A stretch of 61,466 nt of DNA from the NCBI RefSeq assembly GCF_913566895.1, contig NZ_CAJYCN010000017.1:1-61466 (forward strand), read 5' to 3'. Every line of letters begins with the position of its first letter. Position 1 is the stretch's first letter. Shown piece after piece: positions 35,925-44,988 of this stretch. Source of the DNA: Listeria ilorinensis. Lineage in GTDB: Bacteria; Bacillota; Bacilli; Lactobacillales; Listeriaceae. Below the pieces are notes generated by a model. It was not told where the DNA came from and made no database searches. It was given only the letters and a program-made list of their open reading frames with translations. The position numbers and the translations under genes were made by a program.

Positions 35925-36036
35925 GTCTCTCACCTCATCGTTATTGTACATAAATCATTCCCTAAAAGCGATCAAACTGTTTGTGTAACGATGGAAACAG
36001 CTTTATTAAGAATTATCGGTAAACTCCGACAATAAT

Positions 36037-36247
36037 TTGACAGGTGCTTTTCTTTCCATTATAATGGAAAACATCTTCAAATCGCTTTATCCATTTGATG
36101 CGTTAAATAATTAAGGTTGTCTCCATGTGAAAGCATGGTCAACATAAGTAACACTCCCTTTTTTGGCTGATTCATTCAGTCACTTACCATGGCCTTACCT
36201 TCCATGGTGACACGTTCCTTTCTGAGCCTTAGGAACGTGTCTTTTTC
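36037..36247 (+). ncRNA. Candidate structured sRNA or leader RNA (RNA about 36072-36247)
   Basis: A perfect sigma-A promoter, TTGACA (36037-36042), 17-nt spacer, TATAAT (36060-36065), is followed by about 175 nt without an ORF. An intrinsic terminator closes it: GACACGTTCCT (36209-36219) pairs with AGGAACGTGTC (36231-36241), then five T. Just before it ACCATGG (36186-36192) pairs with CCATGGT (36202-36208), and its extension GTC/GAC competes with the terminator stem. CCATG/CATGG also pair at 36123-36138. A single-stranded ACTCCCTTTTTT lies between. It may be a free sRNA or an attenuator 80 nt before the NifU-like gene. Confidence 0.65.
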
Positions 36248-36274
36248 GTATAGGCAACAGGCTTTCTATTTTGC

Positions 36275-36290
36275 TATAACCTGTTATAAT
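36275..36290 (+). promoter_or_regulatory. Extended -10 of the NifU-like gene within a palindrome
   Basis: TG-T-TATAAT is an extended -10 element. The sequence TATAAC-CT-GTTATA (36275-36288) is a perfect palindrome that covers its upstream half, which could be an operator or chance in AT-rich DNA. Confidence 0.4.
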
Positions 36291-36325
36291 AGAAGATATT
36301 AATGATAAAAGGAGTTCGGTAGCGC

Positions 36326-36562
36326 ATGGATACGATTAGTTACCAAGAAGTCGATGCGGCTTTAAAAAAATTTCGCCCCTTTTTACTGCGCGATGGCGGC
36401 GATTATGAATTGATCGATGTCAGCTCGGATGGCATTGTCAAAATCCGTTTACTGGGTGCTTGCGAAACATGTCCGAGCTCTGATTTAACCCTTAAGATGG
36501 GCATTGAACTTACGCTGGCAGAAAAGATTCCCGGTTTTAAAGAAGTTGTTCAAGTATATTAA
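36326..36562 (+). CDS. NifU C-terminal-domain Fe-S scaffold/carrier (YutI-like)
   Basis: A 78-residue NifU-like protein consisting of the C-terminal scaffold domain only. [16 protein letters not shown] and [14 protein letters not shown] are characteristic; Cys46 and Cys49 of the CXXC bind a [4Fe-4S] cluster between two monomers. It delivers clusters to target proteins. AAAGGAG lies 10 nt before the ATG. A terminator follows. Confidence 0.93.
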   Translation: MDTISYQEVDAALKKFRPFLLRDGGDYELIDVSSDGIVKIRLLGACETCPSSDLTLKMGIELTLAEKIPGFKEVVQVY

Positions 36563-36570
36563 ATGATAGA

Positions 36571-36600
36571 AGCGTGACATTTTCGTCGCGCTTTTTTTAA
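36571..36600 (+). terminator. Terminator after the NifU-like gene
   Basis: AGCGTGAC pairs with GTCGCGCT (one wobble) around ATTTTC, then seven T. Confidence 0.75.
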
Positions 36601-36615
36601 GAGAAGGAGGAGTGA

Positions 36616-37122
36616 ATGAGCATGGTAGAAAAACAAAGTAAACTAGAAGAAAAAGCTCGGAGCTGGATGATCGAGCGCGGTGTTACAGTTGACGATATTG
36701 CCGACTTGGTTTTATTCTTGCAAAAGAAATATCATCCTACTTTGGATATTGCGATTTGCAAAGAAAATGTTGACCACGTCTTAAGAAAACGCGAAGTGCA
36801 GAATGCCATCCTTACTGGCATCCAATTGGACGTCATGGCGGAACAGGGACAACTTGTACAGCCGCTGCAAAATATTATTTTTGAAGATGAGGGTCTATAT
36901 GGGGTTGATGAGATTCTAGCGCTGTCGATCGTCAATGTTTACGGTTCGATCGGCTTTACCAACTACGGCTATATCGATAAGGTCAAACCAGGTATTTTGG
37001 CCAAGCTAAATGAACATGATGGTGAAAATGTTCATACATTTCTTGACGACATTGTTGGAGCTATCGCCGCCGCTGCTGCCAGTCGATTAGCGCACAGCTA
37101 TCATGAGGATATTGTACAATAA
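36616..37122 (+). CDS. ltrC: Phosphatidylglycerophosphatase A-related protein (LtrC)
   Basis: A 168-residue soluble protein of the PgpA/YutG family, called LtrC in Listeria because it was linked to low-temperature growth. Conserved parts are RSWMIERGVTVDDIADLV and GFTNYGYIDKVKPGIL. AGAAGGAGGAGTG precedes the ATG. The family hydrolyses phosphatidylglycerophosphate or acts near that step; activity here is inferred. Confidence 0.88.
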   Translation: MSMVEKQSKLEEKARSWMIERGVTVDDIADLVLFLQKKYHPTLDIAICKENVDHVLRKREVQNAILTGIQLDVMAEQGQLVQPLQNIIFEDEGLYGVDEILALSIVNVYGSIGFTNYGYIDKVKPGILAKLNEHDGENVHTFLDDIVGAIAAAAASRLAHSYHEDIVQ

Positions 37123-37125
37123 TTG

Positions 37126-37206
37126 CCAAAAAGCATACATCCATGCCGAATGCCCACTTGTTCATTCAACAGTGCCGCATATGCAAATGGATGTATGCTT
37201 TTTTTA
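37126..37206. terminator. Bidirectional terminator between ltrC and the CBS-domain gene
   Basis: AAAAAGCATACATCCAT pairs perfectly with ATGGATGTATGCTTTTT across a loop of about 40 nt, with T-runs at both ends. Confidence 0.85.
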
Positions 37207-38508
37207 TTGTTTGTTTTCCGGCTGTTTGAGTTTACGCACTTCTACTTGCCGAATCGAATTTTTATTCATCGAACGGACGATAAATCGATAGCCGCCTTCT
37301 TTCAAGATGAAGCCCGTATCCAAATCGAATTTTTGCAGAAGTAAATAGCCTGACAACGTATGTACATCGGGGCTTTCCAGTTCAATCCCTAGCACTTCCT
37401 CTACACTAACAAGTGGTTCGCTTCCGGCAATCATATAATGATCCTTAGCTATTTTACGGATCCCGCGCGGCTGACTGGCTTCTTCCATGTCACCCACGAT
37501 GACTTCCATGATATCCTCCAGTGTCACGATTCCCGATGTACCGCCATATTCATCCGTCAATACCACAAACGACTCGCCCTCCTGCTGCATTTTCACAAGC
37601 AACTCCTGTAAAACCATTCCTTCAAAAACTTCTAGTACCGGTGTCATAAATTTTTTGATCGAATGATGGAGGATTTCTGGATTCTCTCCCAATCCAGCCA
37701 TTACCTTGCTGACCTGTAAAACACCGATGATCTGATCTTTATCTTCATTTTCCGTAACTGGAAAAATATGATACGTATGCTCTGTCGTTAATTGAAGCAG
37801 TTCCTGAACTGTCGCTGTCTGATCGATCGCAATCACTTGCGTGCGGGGAATCATTACTTCTTGAGCAGGCACATCATCAAGCTTAAAAATGTTGCTCATA
37901 TAACGGAATTCCTGCGGATTCAGCAGTCCTTGGCGATAGCTATCCTCAAAAATGATTTTGAGTTCAGTGGGCGTCATTTGATCAGGATTCTGTCCGCTTT
38001 TCACGCCAAATAGACGTGTGATCAGATTAGCCGAGTGATTAAGCAGCCAGTTGAGCGGAAAAGTCAGTCGATACCAATAAACAAGCGGTTGTGCCACGAA
38101 CAGTGCCACTTTTTCCGTGCTTTGGATCGTCAGCGTCTTAGGTGCCAATTCACCCAATACAACATTCAAAAAAGTAATCAAAATGAATGAAACAAAAATC
38201 GAGATTGGTCCCTCTACAGCAGCCGGAAGCGGTAAAATCGCAAATAACGGCTCAAGCCAACCACGCATCGTTTCTTCACCGACCCACCCCATGGCAAGTG
38301 CCGCCAGTGTATTCCCAAGCTGACAAGCCGCCAAATAATCATTCATATTCGCCGTTACCTGCGCCACATACTTAGCGCGCTTCTTACCGCTTGCAACTAA
38401 ACTGGAAACAGTCGGTTTTCGGATCGCCACAATGGCAAACTCAGATGCCACAAAAAACGCAGTAGCAACAATCAAAAAAATCACAAAAAAATCATTAAAA
38501 ACTGCCAT
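37204..38508 (-). CDS. CNNM/CorC-family transporter with CBS domains (hemolysin C-like)
   Basis: A 434-residue protein: DUF21/CNNM membrane domain (about residues 1-190, four helices; FVASEFAIVAIRK, GNTLAALAMGWVGEETM), paired CBS domains (about 205-330; MIPRTQVIAID, VLTDEYGGTSGIVTLEDIMEVIVGDMEE in parts) and a C-terminal CorC_HlyC domain. The family handles Mg2+ or Co2+ efflux; the name hemolysin is historical. It lies alone on the minus strand between terminators. Confidence 0.92.
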   Translation of the reverse strand: MAVFNDFFVIFLIVATAFFVASEFAIVAIRKPTVSSLVASGKKRAKYVAQVTANMNDYLAACQLGNTLAALAMGWVGEETMRGWLEPLFAILPLPAAVEGPISIFVSFILITFLNVVLGELAPKTLTIQSTEKVALFVAQPLVYWYRLTFPLNWLLNHSANLITRLFGVKSGQNPDQMTPTELKIIFEDSYRQGLLNPQEFRYMSNIFKLDDVPAQEVMIPRTQVIAIDQTATVQELLQLTTEHTYHIFPVTENEDKDQIIGVLQVSKVMAGLGENPEILHHSIKKFMTPVLEVFEGMVLQELLVKMQQEGESFVVLTDEYGGTSGIVTLEDIMEVIVGDMEEASQPRGIRKIAKDHYMIAGSEPLVSVEEVLGIELESPDVHTLSGYLLLQKFDLDTGFILKEGGYRFIVRSMNKNSIRQVEVRKLKQPENKQ

Positions 38509-38545
38509 GACTTACTCCTCCTATAAGCTCCATATACCCTTTTTC

Positions 38546-38580
38546 TATAAAAAAATGTACGAGGAAACACCCCCGCACAT
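38546..38580 (-). terminator. Terminator of the yunD-yutD-yutF operon
   Basis: On the minus strand ATGTGCGGGG pairs with CCTCGTACAT (two wobbles) around GTGTTT, followed by seven T. Confidence 0.75.
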
Positions 38581-39344
38581 CAAAGTACCCAATCATCCAG
38601 CGTATTGATCGAATGAGTTGGCTGTATTTTTTTCGTTTGAAGCGCTTCTTGGGAAGTAAATCCAGTATGCACAATGACCGTATCGATACCAAAATGGATA
38701 CCTGCTAAGATGTCTGTTTCATAATTGTCGCCCACCATGATCACATCTTCTTTTTGTGCACCAAGTTTCGCTATGGCTTGTTCCATGATGATGGCTTCTG
38801 GCTTCCCAATAAAAGTCGGCTCTGTTTCCGTCGCTACAGATAAGAGAGCTGTTAGTGAACCGTTGCCAGGCAAAAGACCTGCCTCAGTAGGAATCGCCGC
38901 ATCAGCATTCGTAGAAATAAACGTCGCGCCAGAACGGATCGCCAAACTTGCCGCAGCCAACTTCTCATAGGTCAGCTCCCGGTCAAGTCCCACGACAACA
39001 AACGCCGGATTTTCGACCTGCTGGTAGAAACCACTTTCGTCCAGTGCTTCAAACAGCCCCGCCTCCCCGATGGCATAGACACTCCGCTCATCACTTTTCG
39101 ACTGCATGTAAAGAGCTGTTGCTTGCGAAGAAGTAAATACACGATCAGCCGTTGTTTCAATACCCATTCCGACAAGTTTATCCGCCACTTTTTCCGGTGT
39201 CGTCGTCGAATTATTGGTCACAAATAAATAAGGAATCTTTTTTTTATTCAAACGTCGAATAAATCCGATTGCTTCCGGAATAACTGCATTACCACGATAC
39301 ATTGTTCCATCAAGATCAATCAGATAGGCTTGATAGTCTCTCAC
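38580..39344 (-). CDS. yutF: HAD-superfamily phosphatase, NagD/YutF type
   Basis: A 254-residue class IIA HAD hydrolase. Motif I YLIDLDGTMYRG (Asp nucleophile at about residue 10), motif II FVTNNSTTTP, motif III GKPEAIIMEQA and motif IV MVGDNYETDILAG are all present. It dephosphorylates small sugar phosphates or nucleotides. Its ATG overlaps the yutD stop by 4 nt, making it the last gene of a three-gene operon. Confidence 0.93.
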   Translation of the reverse strand: MRDYQAYLIDLDGTMYRGNAVIPEAIGFIRRLNKKKIPYLFVTNNSTTTPEKVADKLVGMGIETTADRVFTSSQATALYMQSKSDERSVYAIGEAGLFEALDESGFYQQVENPAFVVVGLDRELTYEKLAAASLAIRSGATFISTNADAAIPTEAGLLPGNGSLTALLSVATETEPTFIGKPEAIIMEQAIAKLGAQKEDVIMVGDNYETDILAGIHFGIDTVIVHTGFTSQEALQTKKIQPTHSINTLDDWVL

Positions 39345-39637
39345 GATTTCTTCTGCTCCTTGCTTTTCTTTACTTTTTTCAACACAAAATATGCACAGCC
39401 AAAATTGCAGTATTCATACAAATATTCACGCATCGTACTAATTTTATTATCATAGCTAGCTTTGCGACTATTGTCCTCAAAGAAGCCCTTGAGCCGAAGC
39501 TGATCATAGCCCCAGTCGCCAACAATATAATCATAACGCCCTAAAATATCGCTGTAGCGCTCATTCAGTTTTTCTTCGTCATAACAATCCCGATAGTTCT
39601 CGACAAGCTCATATTCATGGCCTCCGATCGTAATCAT
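39341..39637 (-). CDS. yutD: YutD-like protein (DUF1027)
   Basis: A 98-residue YutD-family protein with VENYRDCYDEEKLNERYSDI, YIVGDWGYDQLRLKGFF and YLYEYCNFGCAYFVLKK (each under 20 residues), the conserved core of DUF1027. Function unknown. It overlaps both neighbours by 4 nt and lies between two phosphatase genes. Confidence 0.9.
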   Translation of the reverse strand: MITIGGHEYELVENYRDCYDEEKLNERYSDILGRYDYIVGDWGYDQLRLKGFFEDNSRKASYDNKISTMREYLYEYCNFGCAYFVLKKVKKSKEQKKS

Positions 39638-41016
39638 ATATGCTCCTCCTCACTCTGATAGCGTTTTTTTAATTTCCAAGTCAATATATCGCGGAGTAAT
39701 TCCGGTGTATAGACATCTTTTTGTTTGATTTGTTTGATGATCGGGAAAAACGGCGCAAACACAAAAGTATCATGTGTCGCAATCCGATAAGTCCGCAGCA
39801 GATCGATCGGCATGTTGTCCCAAAGCGCCACTTCTTTTTCACGATCATAGCTTCCTCGTTTAAGCAGGATAGCGCCAAAATACTCGCCGCGAAACCCAAA
39901 GCCCCGCAGTGGAATGTCTTGCAATTCAGCCTGTTTACGATCAATCTCCTCGATCAGGACGCCAAGTTCCCGCCCTGTCATCGAAAGAACGATCAGATTG
40001 AGTGGGTGTGGCAACAATTGATGAATATCAAAAGCCGTCACATTGCCCGGACCTAAATCTGTCATGTAGATCCCTGCATTCGTCAGGAAACTATCTGCAT
40101 GTGTCCACTCACAAGCCGCTTCATAAAACAGATCTGCAATTTGCGAGTCGCCAAACCAATTATGCGACAATTTTGCCGGAAGTGCAACGACTTTTTCTGC
40201 TAAGGCATCTTTTCCTTTTTCAAAGTAAGCCTCGATTTGTGCCTCTTCGTCAGCCGGCGCTGGTAGTGTTTCTGTAGGAAAAGTTACCGCCTGTTTCGTT
40301 TGGAGACGGCCATCATCCGAAAAGACCAGTTCAATCTTGCCAACATATTCACCCCACCGGCCACATGCGGCAAGCAGTGTACCTTCTATCTGTTTACCAT
40401 CTTCCAGAAGATGATGCGTATGACCACCAAGGATCACATCAATTTCCGGGATCTCGGCAGCGATCCGCTCGTCTGTGGGCAGTCCCAGATGGGAAAGCAG
40501 TATGACGGTCGAAACGTCTTCTGGAAGAGCCGCTACTTCACGTTTGATGGCCTGAAGCGGCTCTTCAATCCCCCAGCCGAGTGCCTCGTAATACTCGCTA
40601 AACGGTGCAGTTGCCCCGATGACAGCTATTTTTAAGCCGGATTTTTCAAAATAAATGACTGGATGCGCCCAATCCGGATGCTTGGTTCGTGCTTGATCGG
40701 CATACACATTGCAGCAAACGACTGGGAAAGCCGCATGATCATATAGATGTGCCAATTTGTCATGTGAAAGCGTCGTGCCTTCATTATTTCCGATCGTGAC
40801 CGCATCAAATGGCAATTGGTTCAACAGATCGACATTTGCCAGACCATTTGTCCCTTCTGTCAGCGGATGCACACGATCCAGATAGTCACCAATATCAAAA
40901 AAGAGGGCATTTTCTTCCGCTTCGATTCTCTTTTTACGCAAAAAGGAAAAAATACGCGGCCAATGTTCCAAATGACTGTGCACATCGTTTGTGTGCCAAA
41001 TCGTCAACCGTTTCAT
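39634..41016 (-). CDS. yunD: Bifunctional metallophosphatase/5'-nucleotidase, YunD type
   Basis: A 460-residue protein. The N-terminal calcineurin-like domain has HTNDVHSHLEHW, DIGDYLDR, TIGNNEGT, ILLSHLG and LGGHTHH, i.e. all metal-binding blocks. The C-terminal 5'-nucleotidase domain includes SFLTNAGIYMTDL. There is no signal peptide, unlike the exported UshA type, so it acts in the cytoplasm. First gene of the yunD-yutD-yutF operon. Confidence 0.92.
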   Translation of the reverse strand: MKRLTIWHTNDVHSHLEHWPRIFSFLRKKRIEAEENALFFDIGDYLDRVHPLTEGTNGLANVDLLNQLPFDAVTIGNNEGTTLSHDKLAHLYDHAAFPVVCCNVYADQARTKHPDWAHPVIYFEKSGLKIAVIGATAPFSEYYEALGWGIEEPLQAIKREVAALPEDVSTVILLSHLGLPTDERIAAEIPEIDVILGGHTHHLLEDGKQIEGTLLAACGRWGEYVGKIELVFSDDGRLQTKQAVTFPTETLPAPADEEAQIEAYFEKGKDALAEKVVALPAKLSHNWFGDSQIADLFYEAACEWTHADSFLTNAGIYMTDLGPGNVTAFDIHQLLPHPLNLIVLSMTGRELGVLIEEIDRKQAELQDIPLRGFGFRGEYFGAILLKRGSYDREKEVALWDNMPIDLLRTYRIATHDTFVFAPFFPIIKQIKQKDVYTPELLRDILTWKLKKRYQSEEEHI

Positions 41017-41155
41017 CTCTCCATCCCCTTCCTCTTCTTATTGTAGCTTACTTTCATTATTTTGACACGCTACGGCGATTTTTTTATGAGAATCTCGCAT
41101 TTTTAATTTGTTTGTCGTATGATTAAGAGATGAAAGATTTTGAGGATGTGAGAAA

Positions 41156-41995
41156 ATGGATATTTCACAAACAGTCGAAATTTTACTGATTGCCATTGCA
41201 GCCGGTATTATCGGTGCGATGCTCGGTCTTGGCGGCGGCATTATCGTGACCCCTGCCCTGACACTTTTATTCGATATCCCGATCCAGTATGCCATTGGCG
41301 CCAGTATTATTTCAGTCATCGCAACCAGTAGCGGATCAGCGATTGCTTATATCAAGGATCGCATTACCAACTTACGTGTTGGCATGTTTTTAGAAATTGC
41401 CACAACGATCGGGGCTGTCACAGGGGCATTCATTGGCGGACTGCTTTCTGAAACAGCACTTTATATGATTTTTGGTTTACTGCTTTTATATTCTGCCTTT
41501 AATATGATCAAAAAAGCTGGTACAGAAATCCCGACCAATGTCCACCCCGATCCAATTGCTACAAAACTAAATCTCCATGATCATTATTATGACAAGGCAT
41601 TACGCCAAGAGGTCGACTATAAAGTGGCGAATGTTCCAGCTGGTTTTGGCGTGATGTACGGCGCCGGTGTGGCAAGCGGGCTACTTGGCATTGGCAGTGG
41701 CGCCTTCAAGGTCATGGCACTTGACGTGTTCATGAAAATGCCACTGAAAGTTTCCAGTGCAACCAGCAATTTGATGATGGGTGTCACGGCGGCTGCCAGC
41801 GCAACGGTCTATCTTTTTAAAGGCGATATTCAACCAACAATCGCAGCCCCCGTCGCAATCGGTGTTTTGATCGGCGCAACACTTGGAACAAGAATCATGC
41901 AGCGGCTCAAAAGTAGAGTCATTCGGATGGTTTTCATCCCCGTACTCATCTACGTCGCCCTGCAAATGATTCTGCAAGGATTGGGGTGGATATAG
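41156..41995 (+). CDS. TauE/SafE-family membrane transporter
   Basis: A 279-residue TauE/SafE (YunE-like) protein with eight helices and the two internal repeats starting GAMLGLGGGIIVTPAL and VASGLLGIGSGAFKV. The family moves sulfite, sulfonates or related anions. ATG preceded by GAGGATGTGAG. It is followed after 1 nt by the DUF1634 gene, a usual partner. Confidence 0.9.
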   Translation: MDISQTVEILLIAIAAGIIGAMLGLGGGIIVTPALTLLFDIPIQYAIGASIISVIATSSGSAIAYIKDRITNLRVGMFLEIATTIGAVTGAFIGGLLSETALYMIFGLLLLYSAFNMIKKAGTEIPTNVHPDPIATKLNLHDHYYDKALRQEVDYKVANVPAGFGVMYGAGVASGLLGIGSGAFKVMALDVFMKMPLKVSSATSNLMMGVTAAASATVYLFKGDIQPTIAAPVAIGVLIGATLGTRIMQRLKSRVIRMVFIPVLIYVALQMILQGLGWI

Positions 41996-41996
41996 G

Positions 41997-42371
41997 ATGG
42001 TAGAAAAACATGATACCAAAGAAGAAGAGATGTACAAAGTCGAAGCGGTCGTGGGTGGACTGCTCCGAATTGGCGTTCTACTAAGTGCAGCAATCATCAT
42101 TATTGGACTAGCATTGTTTATTTTTACTGGCGAAAGTGGCTATCCCGGTGACACTTATCCCACAACAATCAGTACCATCTTTAGCGGGCTGGTTGCACTC
42201 AAGCCATTTGCTGTCATCATGTTCGGGCTGCTCTGCTTGATTTTGACCCCCGTGCTCCGAGTTGTCGTATCACTGTTTACGTTTTTAAAGGAGAAGGATT
42301 ATCTGTATGTCGCGATTACCACGATTGTACTGGTGATTTTGGCAATCAGTTTTTTATTGGGAAAAGAATAA
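41997..42371 (+). CDS. DUF1634 membrane protein, partner of the TauE/SafE transporter
   Basis: A 124-residue protein with three helices (about residues 23-44, 70-92 and 102-121), matching DUF1634, which commonly sits next to TauE/SafE genes. It may be an accessory subunit. It begins 1 nt after the transporter stop, so translation is coupled. A very strong terminator follows. Confidence 0.88.
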   Translation: MVEKHDTKEEEMYKVEAVVGGLLRIGVLLSAAIIIIGLALFIFTGESGYPGDTYPTTISTIFSGLVALKPFAVIMFGLLCLILTPVLRVVVSLFTFLKEKDYLYVAITTIVLVILAISFLLGKE

Positions 42372-42374
42372 AAA

Positions 42375-42424
42375 CACAGGCAAAGAAACATTTCTCACTC
42401 GTTTCTTTGCCTGTGTTTTTTAGT
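42375..42424 (+). terminator. Strong terminator after the DUF1634 gene
   Basis: ACACAGGCAAAGAAAC pairs perfectly with GTTTCTTTGCCTGTGT around an 11-nt loop, followed by six T. Confidence 0.92.
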
Positions 42425-42455
42425 TGCTAAAAGTAATCTGCCAATCTTAGACTAT

Positions 42456-44828
42456 TTATTTTTTACGAATACTTAAGATTCCTAGACCAGCTAGCAAGAA
42501 AAGAATTCCCGCAATATCTTGCGGCCAATTACTTTGATCACCGGTTTTTGGTAATTTTTGAGCAGGTACATTCACTGTTTTTGGTACCTCAGTTGCAACC
42601 GGTTCTGCCTTGATAGCTGGTGCTTCTGATGGAATGGGGGCTTCCACTGTCACTTGGATGTTTTTTTCCACATAGTTACCATCCGCATCCTTTACTGCAT
42701 ATGTCACGTGATAAATACCTGGTACCTGAGGATTTACATCTGATTGCTTCACGGTTATTTGTTTCGTCAAGTCGCCGTCTTCTTTATCATATCCTGTAAC
42801 ATTTTCCAGCAGATCAAAGGTGTCGCCTTGTTGAATCGTTTGATCTTTAGCCTCAATTACGGGCGCATTCGTGACAATCACTGTCCGTTCAAAAGTTGCC
42901 TGATGACCGTCACTATCTGTCACTTGGTAGATTACTTGATAGCTGCCAGAAACCTTTGTATCAACATTGTTTTTCGTGATTTTCAGTTGATCAGTCAAGT
43001 CGCCATCTTCCTTATCAGAAGCAGCTACTTTATCAAGTGGATCAAAGACACTGTTTGGGTTCACATAAATTTCTTTTTCTCCTATAATAATGGGCGCCTC
43101 ATCGCTTAACACATGCACGACCCGAGTAAAAGTCGTGGTATTCTCATCACTGTCCGATACACGATAAGTCAACGTATAGTCACCCACCAGTGCTGTTTGA
43201 ACTTTTCCCTCTACCTTTAACTGTTTCGTCAAGTCACCATCTTCCTTGTCAGTTGCTTGCATACCGCTCATTGGATCAAATGTTCCGCCTACTTTCACGG
43301 ATGTTTCCTTGTCCCCTGTAATCACAGGTTTATCATTGCTGACAACATGAACAGTCCGCTCAAAAACTGCTTTATGATGTTGATGATCCTCTACCGTATA
43401 AGTTAGCACATAATCGCCCACTTTTTGCGTATCGACTTGACCTTTCACCTGAATTTTATCCGTGAGATCGCCATCTTCTTTATCACTGGCTTTCATACTG
43501 CTCATTGGATCAAAATCCTGCCCAATCTTAATCGTTGTTTCTTTATCACCTGTAATGGTTGGCTTCTCATTACTATTTACTGTCACTTTTCGTTCGAAAG
43601 TTGTGGTATTCTTTTCGCTATCCGTTACCTGATACTTCACTGTATATACGCCTGCCTTACTAGTATCTACCGGATTATCTGTTACTTGCAGTTTATTGGT
43701 AAGATCGCCGTCCTCTTTGTCATTTGCTTTCATTCCTACCATCGGATCGAAGCTGTCACCAACATTCAAAGTTAGATCATCACCTGTAATGACCGGCACA
43801 TTTTTATTTAAAACATGTACGACACGCGTAAAAGTATCCGTATTGTTATCACTATCTGTCACTGTATAAGTCAATGTATAATCCCCGACAGTTTGGTTAT
43901 CCACCTTGCCACTCACCTGAATTTTACTTGTCAAGTCACCATCCTCGGCATCTCCAGCACTCATACCAGCTAGTGCATCGAAAGATTCTCCCACAGTAAT
44001 AGATGTCTCTTTCTCTCCTTTGATTTCCGGTTTATTATCCGCAACTTCTTTCAATACAGGAGATTTAAAGCTATAAGAAGAAAAAGTATTGTTAAATGCT
44101 ACTGGCCTATCAGCACCAAACAATAGGAGGATCGAACTAGAAGACGCTTGGAAAGCAGCACTGATAGATTGGTAGGAATTTGATTTTCCTAAATTCTTCG
44201 AGTCTGAGAAGAGTTCTTGATTCGTTGCCGGATCTATAATTTTAATTAAGTAATTAGCATCGTTATCTACCATTGATTGTTCATCATACGCCAATACGTC
44301 AGTAGGCTTGGCTAGTGCTGAAAAAATATACTTTTTCCCAGGTGTCACATGAATAACTTGACCCATGGTGATTTCACAACTAGAAGAGTGATTCATTGCT
44401 GAAAAACTGGCCATGATGGCACTGTGTTCTGCCTGATTAGCACCAAAAAGCATCATCTTTTCCTCTTTAGGTATAGCTTGAGTAAAGCTCGTAGGACCAG
44501 CAATCTCAGAGCCAGTATCGTCAAATCTAAATGTATAAGAGGATTCTGAGGAATCTACTAATAGACCGCCATTTCCTAGCACACAATTATTTGCTTTAGG
44601 GTCAAATGGTTTCCCATCCGCATAAAAACCCCAATTCGTAAAAGAAAGCGTAGCAGGAGAGAATGCAAATACGTCATTTTGAATTAGATTATCACTCGAT
44701 GCCACTTGCGAAACAAGTGGTCGATCTCCTGAAGCATGAACACTTGTCCCTTGTACCATCGGACTAGCTGTTAAACTGAATAAAACCACGCTTGTTGTGA
44801 TAAGATACCCCACTGTTTTTTTCTTCAT
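42456..44828 (-). CDS. LPXTG-anchored surface protein with six DUF5011/Ig-like repeats
   Basis: A 790-residue cell-wall protein. Signal peptide MKKKTVGYLITTSVVLFSLT with cleavage near VHA-SG. An N-terminal domain of about 230 residues looks like a carbohydrate-binding or beta-sandwich module. Six repeats of about 75-80 residues follow, each with a GDKET-type start, FDPMxGMxAxDKEDGDLT and a YTLTYxVxDSDxNTxTF core. A Pro-rich spacer and the sorting signal LPKTGDQSNWPQ, hydrophobic helix and RKK tail end it. No leucine-rich repeats, so it is not an internalin. I use ATG 44828; a GTG at 44840 has no proper RBS spacing. An extended -10 TG-T-TACAAT lies at 44865-44873. Confidence 0.9.
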   Translation of the reverse strand: MKKKTVGYLITTSVVLFSLTASPMVQGTSVHASGDRPLVSQVASSDNLIQNDVFAFSPATLSFTNWGFYADGKPFDPKANNCVLGNGGLLVDSSESSYTFRFDDTGSEIAGPTSFTQAIPKEEKMMLFGANQAEHSAIMASFSAMNHSSSCEITMGQVIHVTPGKKYIFSALAKPTDVLAYDEQSMVDNDANYLIKIIDPATNQELFSDSKNLGKSNSYQSISAAFQASSSSILLLFGADRPVAFNNTFSSYSFKSPVLKEVADNKPEIKGEKETSITVGESFDALAGMSAGDAEDGDLTSKIQVSGKVDNQTVGDYTLTYTVTDSDNNTDTFTRVVHVLNKNVPVITGDDLTLNVGDSFDPMVGMKANDKEDGDLTNKLQVTDNPVDTSKAGVYTVKYQVTDSEKNTTTFERKVTVNSNEKPTITGDKETTIKIGQDFDPMSSMKASDKEDGDLTDKIQVKGQVDTQKVGDYVLTYTVEDHQHHKAVFERTVHVVSNDKPVITGDKETSVKVGGTFDPMSGMQATDKEDGDLTKQLKVEGKVQTALVGDYTLTYRVSDSDENTTTFTRVVHVLSDEAPIIIGEKEIYVNPNSVFDPLDKVAASDKEDGDLTDQLKITKNNVDTKVSGSYQVIYQVTDSDGHQATFERTVIVTNAPVIEAKDQTIQQGDTFDLLENVTGYDKEDGDLTKQITVKQSDVNPQVPGIYHVTYAVKDADGNYVEKNIQVTVEAPIPSEAPAIKAEPVATEVPKTVNVPAQKLPKTGDQSNWPQDIAGILFLLAGLGILSIRKK

Positions 44829-44988
44829 CAAAAATTCCACGTCCTTTTCAACTTTTTCTTTTTCATTGTAACAAGGAGGGAAAAGGGGGAATCTTTTATT
44901 TTTCTGGATTTCCTTCTAAAAAGATTTTGATGCGCTAAACATGGATATCTTATGCTTTTGACTAGTGTTTTTTTAATTTGCCTATTAG

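Noticed and set aside
42456-44828. Internalin
   Set aside because: The repeats are DUF5011/Ig-like; no leucine-rich repeat is present.
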